Assembly: GCA_964559135.1 (NCBI GenBank) | Contig: CAZLGG010000041.1 | Location: 1-31,517, forward strand | Origin: DRQF01 sp964559135 | GTDB lineage: Bacteria; Planctomycetota; GCA-002687715; DRQF01 | Direction of reading: 5' to 3' | Length of the DNA: 31,517 nucleotides | Shown here: piece after piece, positions 9,001 through 15,253 of the stretch | Position numbering within the stretch: position 1 is the stretch's first letter | Layout: each line of letters begins with the position of its first letter | The notes under the pieces: generated by a model | The model's input: only the letters and a program-made list of their open reading frames with translations | Databases searched by the model: none | Told to the model about the DNA's origin: nothing | Program-made: the position numbers and the translations under genes

Positions 9001-9460
9001 AGTGGTACTTGATGAAGCAGACCGCATCGCGGAGCTGCTGGAGGATCTCCGGGGTCGTCCAGCCCACCTTGGGAGTCGGGGGAGGATAGCCTCCTTCGGT
9101 CTTGAGCCGGCTGAGGTCGCCGTGGTTGATGTAGAAGCAGGTGTATCCGGCGGCCAGCAAGGGGACCACCCGGCGGATGGAGGTGTCGGCGCCGCGAATG
9201 TCCGCGGCGCTATCGGATTGGAACCCGTGGCTCGCGATGAAGATGATGCCCTTGTGGTTGAGGGGAACGTCTTGCGGGATGATGGCCACCACCTCGCCTT
9301 GGAATTGAAGATTGATGGGGGTCGCTGAATTGGCCCAGTGGATGCACGTCCAGGGGTTTGGCCGCACGTTGTAGGTGGCGATGCTGTAGGCGGGACGGCC
9401 CGGGTCGACGAAGGTCAGGGGGTTGATGGGGGTGGGAAGGGGAGCCGTCTGGGCCGACAC
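6074..9460 (-). CDS. Large secreted alpha/beta-hydrolase (esterase-like) with thrombospondin type 3 repeats
   Basis: The 1128-residue frame begins at a GTG (9460), but this cuts through a signal peptide: the same frame continues upstream with a hydrophobic stretch (LAALILLAL...VPVSAQ) and no usable start (see 9461-9557). The N-terminal ~480 residues are an alpha/beta-hydrolase: GGSSAGV is the Ser nucleophile elbow, GGADDRF probably carries the acid, and GEGHGF the His, in the expected order. A calcium-binding thrombospondin type 3-like segment follows (DSDEDGMDD and DADTDGDGATD). The C-terminal half (~600 residues) has beta-rich sequence that I do not recognise; it may be carbohydrate-binding or surface-attachment modules. 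The substrate is unknown; an ester of a polymer or polysaccharide is plausible. Its stop overlaps the start of the FG-GAP gene. Confidence 0.8.
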   Translation of the reverse strand: MSAQTAPLPTPINPLTFVDPGRPAYSIATYNVRPNPWTCIHWANSATPINLQFQGEVVAIIPQDVPLNHKGIIFIASHGFQSDSAADIRGADTSIRRVVPLLAAGYTCFYINHGDLSRLKTEGGYPPPTPKVGWTTPEILQQLRDAVCFIKYHSTWTQGSGSQPNQFPVDASRIILSGGSSAGVLGLNIHTGYGAMAAMMSALESPLPGPPQNHDILDPRTALATVGAAGSDASNFRGLGDWAFIYLRPNTLVHPYYHGAMVGTPAGTQPVGAPWYDPCNPVIFDLFTPNADVPPGCTPPTGTVAHPGDTDIRPMLFSDPTPDPPASDYSPLTMAPYPTNWGPVGARFLIFPQRNFDRTTQTLNPWPSAPYPDPTTYNERLRMILTDSSAVKALIGPNTPNPDNLPFTGPVLWLGGADDRFSPQFQAQTFNTACVTAGIPNRTIIFQGEGHGFRDADAEQARLALAFISKHLDNKPDSDEDGMDDLTETSNITDPLDADTDGDGATDNQERLAGTNPTNPQSVFRITALTFSQSATTPFDQMMTITFPTVANFRYRLLTANPPPIPGTNTTLHGVVALRENRWKEVPGTSFLAGGSGSHTYTVSMPNPMQMYTSSGYLDALSTESRFFKVEVRTGNDGYLGVFTRPVGRFVGAILSPDPSVSTPPPPGKNILAPTLHGKELFEGKFVTATMSDMVFDANTAPLLAATDFLGLSYLGSQASTLQGLFHRYVVLVTHDSSRRPAQLNPPSLQLNAPMLSDHGMEGDWWPVISNTTTTANNDTLHLDTAPSSISVSALPQASSVVIRPTASFNDLFVDPFTSTSSVMTGQVVKLRRPSSSGGVEILCTYQGAGTLAAHEWDVVLSTMPGTTFRLKGEDIRMLPDEAAYLEVPVFPSPPFLSCGGDIVAPRAGYVPMRRINAYLHPQSALSGMQEFKGINYPVDEIELDSNLWGDINWSHLVESGLTGPNFTGSTSPPIASTAYIELDDVWRLDCAGASSFANVYLSLRFPIRVDFTATPNQPHSIGLWGYSDRPAWLGTPSAGDHTNTAFYWLPPEQQWFAFDRINLSSINLNASQQQLFSRNPWSKVGPATEYPLVGGRGIMTNLAASATETLRWVRPLTYPGDLRRDAR

Positions 9461-9557
9461 GGGAACGACCTCACTCAGGGCGAGGAGGATGAGTGCCGCA
9501 AGCCATGCGGTGGATAGGGGGGGGGCTGCATATTCATGGTATATATTTCCTTTTCAT
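9461..9557 (-). other. Probable true start and signal peptide of the hydrolase, disrupted by a G9 homopolymer
   Basis: On the minus strand an AAGGA box lies nine bases before an ATG at 9537. This reads into Met-Asn-Met-Gln and then a run of nine C (G9 on the plus strand, 9517-9525), after which it goes out of frame with the hydrolase. With one extra C (ten) or two fewer (seven), the ATG would join the hydrolase frame and give Met-Asn-Met-Gln-Pro-Pro-Pro, then a standard signal peptide ending VSAQ. In the sequence as given, the hydrolase frame upstream of 9460 reaches a stop at 9554-9556 without any ATG, GTG or TTG. This is either an assembly error or a slippage-prone (phase-variable) tract. 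Confidence 0.65.
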
Positions 9558-9738
9558 CGAAGTTTCTTCGCCGGTCCGTGCCTGCGAACGTGAATGTGCC
9601 GACGGCGCGGGACGTGATGCCTTCCACGACGACCTCCTCATTGGAGCAGGCTGGGAGGGAAGTGTCAAGAAGATTTTCGGCGCGGGACAGAGCGCGAGAA
9701 AGAAGGCCGGGCGGTCCTCGTGCCGTCGCGGTTGCGGG
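9558..9738. other. Short spacer between the acyl-transfer operon and the hydrolase pair
   Basis: About 180 bases lie between the stop of the deacetylase-like gene and the hydrolase leader, all on the minus strand. I see no gene. An AT-rich patch (TATATATTT on the plus strand, 9540-9548) lies just before the hydrolase ATG. No strong terminator hairpin is evident, so read-through from the upstream operon cannot be excluded. Confidence 0.5.
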
Positions 9739-10503
9739 TCAGGGGTCGTAGCGGGCGCGGCGGGCGGCGTCGAGGGCGTCACGCCGGGCGAGGTAGTCGC
9801 GCTGGGAGACGATGTGTTCCTCCATCAGCCGGTCGATGCGTTCCTGCGCCGTCTTCGCGTGGTCGCGGAGGACGTCTTCCCAGGGCACCGGGTTGCGCAT
9901 CCAGTTCGCGGGATGAATCAGGGTGTGGATCTGCTCGAGGTGTCCCAGCTTCTCGCAGATGCAACCCTCTCTCCAGCGGAAGCCGGAGTCGCCGAAATAG
10001 GGGGTGTCGATCACGAGGTGTCGCTGGTACGCGCACGGATAACCCTCGGGCAGGATCTCGACGACGGGTCCGATGGACGGTTCGTGCTGGGAGACGCTCA
10101 CGGTCTTCCTTCCGAGAAGCGACTCCAACGTGGCGATGTCGGAGGCGATCCCGTCCGCGACCTCGCGATCCATGGACGCATAGAAGCCGGGCTCGTAGTG
10201 AAGCCCCACCTCGTGACCCATGTCCGCGATGTCCCGGATTCGCTCGGCGTGGTCGGGAGCCAGGGCGTTGTAGAAAGGTGCGTGAAGGCGAACGTAGTAG
10301 CATGTGGTGATGCCCATTCCCGCTTCGAGGCGGGCCATGGCGTGGGCCGCCTCCACGGAGATGTCGATGTCATGGCGAACGAGGAAAAACGGATCGTCGG
10401 GCAGCGACGTCCCCACCTCGCTGACCTTGACGAAGCGGTAGCCCTGCGCCCGCGCCGCGGTGAGGATCTCGCCGTAATGTTTCGGTGACCAGGTGCAAGG
10501 CAT
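9739..10503 (-). CDS. Polysaccharide-deacetylase-like (NodB-fold, WbmS-type) protein
   Basis: The protein has 254 residues and no signal peptide, so it is probably cytoplasmic. The start is the ATG at 10503, which shares one base with the stop of the upstream chimeric gene (TGATG); the frame is open much further upstream, but there it only shadows that gene. Diagnostic motifs are FLVRHDIDISVEAA (residues 40-53, the Asp and metal ligands of NodB-type deacetylases), TTCYYVRLHAPFYN (66-79) and MGHEVGLHYEP (95-105), the second metal/catalytic region. From memory this resembles a deacetylase-like family found in bacterial O-antigen and other surface-sugar clusters. It probably removes an acetyl group from a nucleotide-activated or lipid-linked sugar, or is a related amidohydrolase. 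Its place as last gene in the operon suggests that it prepares or edits the acceptor of the neighbouring acyltransferase. Confidence 0.78.
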   Translation of the reverse strand: MPCTWSPKHYGEILTAARAQGYRFVKVSEVGTSLPDDPFFLVRHDIDISVEAAHAMARLEAGMGITTCYYVRLHAPFYNALAPDHAERIRDIADMGHEVGLHYEPGFYASMDREVADGIASDIATLESLLGRKTVSVSQHEPSIGPVVEILPEGYPCAYQRHLVIDTPYFGDSGFRWREGCICEKLGHLEQIHTLIHPANWMRNPVPWEDVLRDHAKTAQERIDRLMEEHIVSQRDYLARRDALDAARRARYDP

Positions 10504-12092
10504 CAGATCCAGCCTCCTCGGTAGGTCCAGGTGCGGGGTTCGAGGCGAATCCCGTGCTTGCGGAGAAACTCCCGAAAGCTGTCCGTGAGGGGGCCGCTTT
10601 CTCCCCGAATCGTTTTCTGCAGCAAGGCGATGCGGGCCGCGGGCCCGTGGGCCGGCGGAGTCCCCTCGAGGGTGACGAGGCAGATCTCCCCGTGTCCGGC
10701 CGGCGTGGTGATGTCCAAGGGGGAGGCCCCGTAAACCAGCCGAGCCGGCGACGCTCCGGATTCGATCTCGAGGGTGATTCCGCCCTTCGTCGTTCTCTCG
10801 TCCACCTGGCGCCCGCGGCCTCGCAGGAGGGCCGCAAAATCCTGGATCAGTCGGCGCGCGAGCTCTTTTCGGGTCTCCGCGGAGAGTTCCCGCCGGGAGG
10901 CCTTGAGGTCGACGGCGGGAACGCCCCCCGCCAGGCGACCCGCGCCGACGTCGGTGACCACACTGGACCCGGACAGGACGACGGCGCCCTCCCCGATGCG
11001 AACTCCGGGGAACAGGACGCAGTGGATGCCGATCTGGGAACGGTCGCCGATCTCGACCGGGGCGAAAGCCGTGGGATAACCCTCCAGCTCCGACTGCGCG
11101 AAACTGTGGGTCATCACCGTCACGTTGCGGGAGACCGTCACCTCCTCGCCGATGCGAATCCCACGGCAGGGATTCAGGTGGACGTTCTCGCCGACGAAAC
11201 CGTGGGCCCCGATCTCCAGGTGCGAGGTGGGGTCGCGATGTCCTCCGCCGCCGATCTCCACGTCGCGTACCATGAAAACGTTCTCGTGAAACAGAGCCGT
11301 TCGGCATCGGACGGACGAGCGCGGCCCGAAGTAGGTCATGGGGCCCGCTTCGAGGGATTCGCACTCGATCACGACGTCATCACGCAGCGTGACCGCGTCG
11401 CCCAGGCGGATCACCTCGGCGAGGATGAGACTGCCCGGCCCGAATTGGACACCCTCCCCGATGTCGGCCCCGTGGAGTCGGTAGAGGTGGGCCTTCATGT
11501 CCGAGGACAACGCTGCGAAGGCGGAGCGATCCCTCCGGATCAGATCCAGAAAGGCCGCATCGACGCGCCCACCGTCGCGGGATGGAGCATGGCGTGACGC
11601 CGCCGTTCCCGTTCGATGACGCTCCACGTCCTGCACCGTGATCTCGCCTCGCGGCCCCGTGGGGCGGATCGCCGACAGCGGAATGCCCGCGTCGCGTGCC
11701 TTGCGCCGCGCCGCGGGAACGGCCGCCGGCCGCGGTGCGACGGGGGCCGGATCGTCTTCCGGGACGGCCGTGGGGTTCCCTGGGCCGGCCGGAATCTCCG
11801 TCCGGGCAGCGGCCGTGAGCAGCGAGGCGATCTCATCGTCCGTGAGGGTCTCGTCGGGCTCACCCACCACGGCGTAGGGCGCACCCATGGGGATGTCCTC
11901 GTCCTCCACCGCCAGTCGTTTGACAAGAATACCCGGCTCTTCCACCTCGATCTCGAAGGCGGCCTTGCTCGTTTCCACCACCGCGAGGACGTGTCCGGGG
12001 GTGAGAGAGTCGCCCGGAGCGGCATGCCAGGCGCGGAACTTGACCTCGCGGTCGACGCCGCCGAGATCGGGAATGCAAAGCACATGAGCCAT
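10503..12092 (-). CDS. Chimeric E2-like protein: lipoyl domain + peripheral-subunit-binding domain + hexapeptide (left-handed beta-helix) acyltransferase
   Basis: The protein has 529 residues. Residues 1-78 are a lipoyl domain with the lipoylation lysine at Lys43 in VVETSKAAFEIEV. An acidic/Pro/Ala linker leads to a peripheral-subunit-binding domain at about 124-160 (PAARRKARDAGIPLSAI...GPRGEITVQDV), the element that docks E1 or E3 in 2-oxoacid dehydrogenase complexes. The normal E2 acyltransferase core is absent. In its place residues ~207-397 are a left-handed beta-helix with hexapeptide repeats (IGEGVQFGPGSLI, IRIGEEVTVSRNVTV, VEIGDRSQIGIHCVL, VRIGEGAVV) and the typical exit AGGVPAVDL; His329 in VMTHS is the likely catalytic base. 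About 130 further residues are unrecognised. It lies three bases after E1-beta and overlaps the deacetylase. I infer transfer of an acyl group from the lipoyl arm to a sugar. The domains are secure; the reaction is not. Confidence 0.88.
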   Translation of the reverse strand: MAHVLCIPDLGGVDREVKFRAWHAAPGDSLTPGHVLAVVETSKAAFEIEVEEPGILVKRLAVEDEDIPMGAPYAVVGEPDETLTDDEIASLLTAAARTEIPAGPGNPTAVPEDDPAPVAPRPAAVPAARRKARDAGIPLSAIRPTGPRGEITVQDVERHRTGTAASRHAPSRDGGRVDAAFLDLIRRDRSAFAALSSDMKAHLYRLHGADIGEGVQFGPGSLILAEVIRLGDAVTLRDDVVIECESLEAGPMTYFGPRSSVRCRTALFHENVFMVRDVEIGGGGHRDPTSHLEIGAHGFVGENVHLNPCRGIRIGEEVTVSRNVTVMTHSFAQSELEGYPTAFAPVEIGDRSQIGIHCVLFPGVRIGEGAVVLSGSSVVTDVGAGRLAGGVPAVDLKASRRELSAETRKELARRLIQDFAALLRGRGRQVDERTTKGGITLEIESGASPARLVYGASPLDITTPAGHGEICLVTLEGTPPAHGPAARIALLQKTIRGESGPLTDSFREFLRKHGIRLEPRTWTYRGGWI

Positions 12093-12095
12093 CGA

Positions 12096-13082
12096 TCAAT
12101 AACTCCGAACCAAGTGGTGCGCTTGTCGAGCGATGTCCTCGGGCGACACCATGACGGCGTCTTCGAGGACGGGCCCGGAGGGCACCGGGACATCGGCTGC
12201 GCTCACGCGGACGATGGGACCGAGAAGGTGTTCGAACGCACGTTCGCCGAGCTCGACGGCGACGGCCGAAGCCACGCCGCCCGTCAGGCAATCCTCGGAC
12301 ACGACGACCGCGCGCCCCGTCCGTTGGACGGACGCGACGCAGGTGGCGATGTCCATCGGCGCAAGAGTTCTCAGGTCGATGACCTCGCACTGAATGCCCT
12401 GCTCCAGAAGAGCTGCCGCCGCTTCGAGGGAAAGGGCGACGCCCCGCGCGTAGGAAATGAGGGTGACGTCGCGACCCGGACGAACGACGCGGGCTTCGCC
12501 GAGTCGGGCGGGTGGGGTGTCGTCGCGGCGTTCCTCGACGGTGTCGTAGAGGAGCTTGTGCTCGAAGAAGAGAACCGGGTCCGGGTCACGGATGGAGGCC
12601 AGGAGAAGAGCCTTGGCATCGTTGGGGGAGTGGGGCGCCACCACCTTCAGTCCAGGGACGTGAAGGAAGAAGGCTTCCGGGCTCTGCGAGTGGGTGGCGC
12701 CGTAGCCGAAGCGCCGCCCCATGGGTGTTCGCAGCACCATGGGGACGGAGAGTTTGCCATCGTACATGTAGCGAAACTTCGCCGCGTGGTTCACGAGGGC
12801 GTCGGTGCAGCAGGTGAGGAAGTCGGCGAACATGATCTCGACGACGGGCCGCAGGCCCCCCGCCGCCGCGCCCGCCGCCGCGCCGACGAAGGAGTTCTCG
12901 CAGATGGGTGTCTGAAGGATGCGCTCCGGTCCGAATTCATCGAGGAGCCCCTTCGAGACACCGAAGGCGCCGCCGTAGACGCCGATGTCTTCGCCCATGA
13001 GGAAGACGGTTTCATCGGCGCGCATGGCCTCGACCAGGGCTTCGCGAATGGCTTCCCTGAAACTGAGGGACTTTGAAGTCAT
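12096..13082 (-). CDS. 2-oxoacid dehydrogenase E1 component, beta subunit (transketolase-like, pyruvate/acetoin type)
   Basis: The protein has 328 residues, the standard length for E1-beta. It begins SFREAIREALVEAMRADETVFLMGEDIGVYGGAFGVSKGLL, the classic N-terminal signature in which Glu30 of the MGEDIG motif contacts the thiamine diphosphate aminopyrimidine. Other family blocks include TPICENSFVGAAAGAA, GLRPVVEIMFADF and THSQSPEAFFLHVPGLKVVAPHSP, followed by the C-terminal domain EVIDLRTLAPMD. Together with E1-alpha it would decarboxylate a 2-oxo acid and reductively acylate the lipoyl arm of the next protein. The start (ATG 13082) overlaps the E1-alpha stop by four bases and has an AGGAG box five bases upstream. 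Acetoin versus pyruvate specificity cannot be read from the sequence. Confidence 0.93.
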   Translation of the reverse strand: MTSKSLSFREAIREALVEAMRADETVFLMGEDIGVYGGAFGVSKGLLDEFGPERILQTPICENSFVGAAAGAAAGGLRPVVEIMFADFLTCCTDALVNHAAKFRYMYDGKLSVPMVLRTPMGRRFGYGATHSQSPEAFFLHVPGLKVVAPHSPNDAKALLLASIRDPDPVLFFEHKLLYDTVEERRDDTPPARLGEARVVRPGRDVTLISYARGVALSLEAAAALLEQGIQCEVIDLRTLAPMDIATCVASVQRTGRAVVVSEDCLTGGVASAVAVELGERAFEHLLGPIVRVSAADVPVPSGPVLEDAVMVSPEDIARQAHHLVRSY

Positions 13083-14065
13083 GGTGTCTCCTCGGGTGCG
13101 AAGAGCCCCCCTCGCGCCAAGGTGGCGTCACCCGGCGGCGAAGACATGGCCTGGTTCACGGCCGCCGTGATCTCCTCCTCGACGGATTCTTGCAGAGCGG
13201 CGAGTTCCTCCCCGAGTCCCTCCTTCCGAAGCGAATCGCCACAGCGTTGGATCGGATCTCGTTCCTTCCAGGCGTCCTCTTCCTCTCGTGTCCGGTAGAG
13301 TCGGGCATCGCTGCGGGAATGGCCGCAAAGGCGATAGGTAAGGCATTCGAGAAACGCGGGCCCGCCGCCGCGGCGTACGTCGTCGGCGAGTCTGAGATAG
13401 GCCCCGCGGACGGCTTCGACATCGTTGCCATCCACCGTTGCGACGGGCATGGAACCGTAGGCCCGCGCCCAATTCACCGGACTGCCCGCGGAAACCCCCT
13501 CTTTCACCGGTTGAGACATCGCGTAGAGATTGTTTTCGCAGCAGAAGATCAGGGGGACGCGCCAGAGGGTGGCCAAGTTGAGGCACTCGTGAAAATTGCC
13601 GGTCGTGCACGCGCCGTCACCGAACATGGAGACGACGACCCGGTTCTCGTCCGATCTCTTGGCGGCGAGGGCCAGGCCGAGGGCGATGGGTAGGCCTCCC
13701 CCGGTGATGCCGTTCGACCCCATGAAGCCGATTTCCGGGACCGCCACGTGCTGGCTGCCTCCCTTCCCCCGGCAATAGCCCCCCACGCGCCCAGCGAGTT
13801 CGGCGAGGAGGAGCGCCGGATCCCCCCCCTTCGCGAGGAGATGACCGTGCCCGCGATGGTTGCTCACCACCTGGTCACGCCGTTCCATGGCGCCGCAGAC
13901 CCCCACGGCGACGGCTTCCTGGCCGATGCACAGGTGCGTCGTGCCCCCGAGCTTGCGCTCCGCGAGCAGACGGGCCACGGTCTCCTCGAAACGGCGGATG
14001 AGCAGCATCCGACCCCAGCGGACCGCCGCGGCCAGGCTTGGGTTCTCCAGGGACTCGGAAGGCAT
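13079..14065 (-). CDS. Thiamine-dependent 2-oxoacid dehydrogenase E1 component, alpha subunit (pyruvate/acetoin type)
   Basis: The protein has 328 residues from the ATG at 14065, chosen because GAGGAG lies five bases upstream; in-frame ATGs at 14104 and 14110 lack one. The thiamine diphosphate/Mg signature is present as FGDGACTTGNFHECLNLA ending in CCENN (the GDG...NN motif). GGTTHLCIGQEAVAVG, VVSNHRGHGHLLAKGG and GYCRGKGGSQHVA match the pyruvate/acetoin dehydrogenase E1-alpha group, and a YRLCGHSRSDARLYRTREE phosphorylation-loop-like segment follows. It leads a four-gene minus-strand operon with E1-beta, the lipoyl/hexapeptide chimera and the deacetylase-like gene. No dihydrolipoyl dehydrogenase (E3) is present in the window, so E3 would have to come from elsewhere in the genome. 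Confidence 0.93.
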   Translation of the reverse strand: MPSESLENPSLAAAVRWGRMLLIRRFEETVARLLAERKLGGTTHLCIGQEAVAVGVCGAMERRDQVVSNHRGHGHLLAKGGDPALLLAELAGRVGGYCRGKGGSQHVAVPEIGFMGSNGITGGGLPIALGLALAAKRSDENRVVVSMFGDGACTTGNFHECLNLATLWRVPLIFCCENNLYAMSQPVKEGVSAGSPVNWARAYGSMPVATVDGNDVEAVRGAYLRLADDVRRGGGPAFLECLTYRLCGHSRSDARLYRTREEEDAWKERDPIQRCGDSLRKEGLGEELAALQESVEEEITAAVNQAMSSPPGDATLARGGLFAPEETP

Positions 14066-14205
14066 GCAATCTCCTCGATCAGGTCGAACGACGGGAGGTG
14101 TCATATGCAAACCTTGTGCCGGGATGGACCCGATTTTTCCTTGTAACGTGGAGCCACCGGCGGCGTCAGGAAGACCGGAGCGCGAGGCGTGCGGAGAAGA
14201 AACCC
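14066..14205. promoter_or_regulatory. Divergent promoter region between the E1-led operon and the LolA-like gene
   Basis: This 140-base spacer must hold the promoters for both directions. The E1-alpha ribosome-binding site is at 14076-14071 (minus strand) and a GGAGAAG precedes the plus-strand ATG at 14206. An AT-rich stretch (ATTTTTCCTTGTAA, about 14131-14144) is the best candidate core, but I cannot assign -10 or -35 boxes with confidence. Confidence 0.4.
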
Positions 14206-15186
14206 ATGAATCGGACCAGAGGATCGCAGAGCCTCGTTCTTGCCCTGGCTCTCATGTTTTCGGGCGGGCTCTTCGCTCAGGTTCCCCGCCCCACGCCTCG
14301 TCCGATCCCGACCCGACCGCCGCCCCGGGTCAGCCCGGCACCCAAGCGCTTGCCCAAGAGGATCTTGGATCAGCGACGGGCCAAGAACCCTTCCACCAAG
14401 CCCTCGTCCTCCACGGGCAGCGGCGTGCCCCGCCCCGGGGGAGCGGGAGGCGGCGCCAAGATCAAGCCCGGGCGTCGCCGCGGGGCGGACCGACTGCTGA
14501 TGGGGATCGCCCGACGTTGGAAATCCGTGAGGGAGGAAAAATTCGACGCCACACTCCGAATTCTGGACCCCCGGGCCGGGTCCCGGACGCTCAGGATCCT
14601 CGTTCGGCGAAGGCGGGCTCCCGATGGGTCCGCTCACCTGATTCTCAGGCAACAAAGGCGGGGCGGTCTGCCTCCCATGGGCTACTGGGTGAAACGGGAT
14701 GCCGCGGGGAGCGTCGAGGTCCGCCGGTATACGCCCGAATCCCGACGGTGGGTGACCCTTGCGGAGCCCCAAGACGTCCGCCTGGCGGAGTCGAGCCTGA
14801 GAATCGTGGATCTTTTGCCTCCGCACCTGGCGAGCTATCGCGCGACCTTCGTGGGTGAGGGGATTCTGGATGGACACCCCACGTCCGAATTCGACCTGCT
14901 TCCCGTGAAGGGAGGCCGGCCCTGGCGGCTGGTGATTCGGCGGGACAACCGTGTGCTCGCTCGCCGCATCCAGGGTGTGGGGGCGGGAGCGAAGAAGATC
15001 GGGCGAACTCTCAGTTACGACGCGTGGCGCCGCTATGGTGTGCAGCAACGGTGGGGGCGCCTTCTCGCCACCGAGCCCGTCACCGGCCGCTCCTCGCTTC
15101 TCGTCGTCAAGAGTTGGGTGCTCGCACGTGGGAAAGGTCCCACCGCGTACGCTCCCCAGGATCTTCTCCCGCTTTTCGGTCTCTGA
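14206..15186 (+). CDS. Secreted LolA-like (outer-membrane lipoprotein-sorting type) protein
   Basis: The protein has 326 residues. The start is the ATG at 14206 with GGAGAAG upstream; an earlier in-frame ATG (14038) would run antisense through E1-alpha. A signal peptide ends GGLFAQ (about residue 24). A Pro/Arg/Ser-rich low-complexity linker (25-85) follows, then a beta-rich domain. The pattern of a lipid-binding half-barrel is seen in DATLRILDPRAGSRTLRI, GYWVKRDAAGSVEVRRYTP, the YRATFVGEGILDGHPTSEFDL block and RLVIRRDNRVLARRIQ, ending with a YDAWRRYGVQQRWGR strand pair. This resembles the LolA/LolB-like family annotated as outer-membrane lipoprotein-sorting proteins. A role in moving lipids or lipoproteins through the periplasm is inferred. 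Confidence in export is high; in the family, moderate. Confidence 0.6.
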   Translation: MNRTRGSQSLVLALALMFSGGLFAQVPRPTPRPIPTRPPPRVSPAPKRLPKRILDQRRAKNPSTKPSSSTGSGVPRPGGAGGGAKIKPGRRRGADRLLMGIARRWKSVREEKFDATLRILDPRAGSRTLRILVRRRRAPDGSAHLILRQQRRGGLPPMGYWVKRDAAGSVEVRRYTPESRRWVTLAEPQDVRLAESSLRIVDLLPPHLASYRATFVGEGILDGHPTSEFDLLPVKGGRPWRLVIRRDNRVLARRIQGVGAGAKKIGRTLSYDAWRRYGVQQRWGRLLATEPVTGRSSLLVVKSWVLARGKGPTAYAPQDLLPLFGL

Positions 15187-15253
15187 GACCCTTCTCTGCC
15201 GAGAATCTCGGGGTGGTGTTGTTTGGGGGCCCCGATCCGTATCATGGGCCCCC

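Noticed and set aside
9534..9782. Small minus-strand frame ending Met-Lys-Arg-Lys-Tyr-Ile-Pro just before the hydrolase
   Set aside because: The terminal ATG-initiated peptide is only seven codons and the rest is Pro-rich shadow sequence; I considered it as the hydrolase start, but the ATG at 9537 has a better ribosome-binding site and joins the frame with a homopolymer change.
10504..11364. Upstream extension of the deacetylase-like frame to a 541-codon protein
   Set aside because: The extension lies entirely within the lipoyl/hexapeptide gene in another frame and is Arg/Pro-rich noise; the ATG at 10503 overlaps the previous stop as expected in an operon.
14066..14110. Earlier E1-alpha starts at 14104 and 14110
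   Set aside because: They lack a ribosome-binding site at the right distance, whereas the ATG at 14065 has GAGGAG five bases upstream and begins just before the conserved region.
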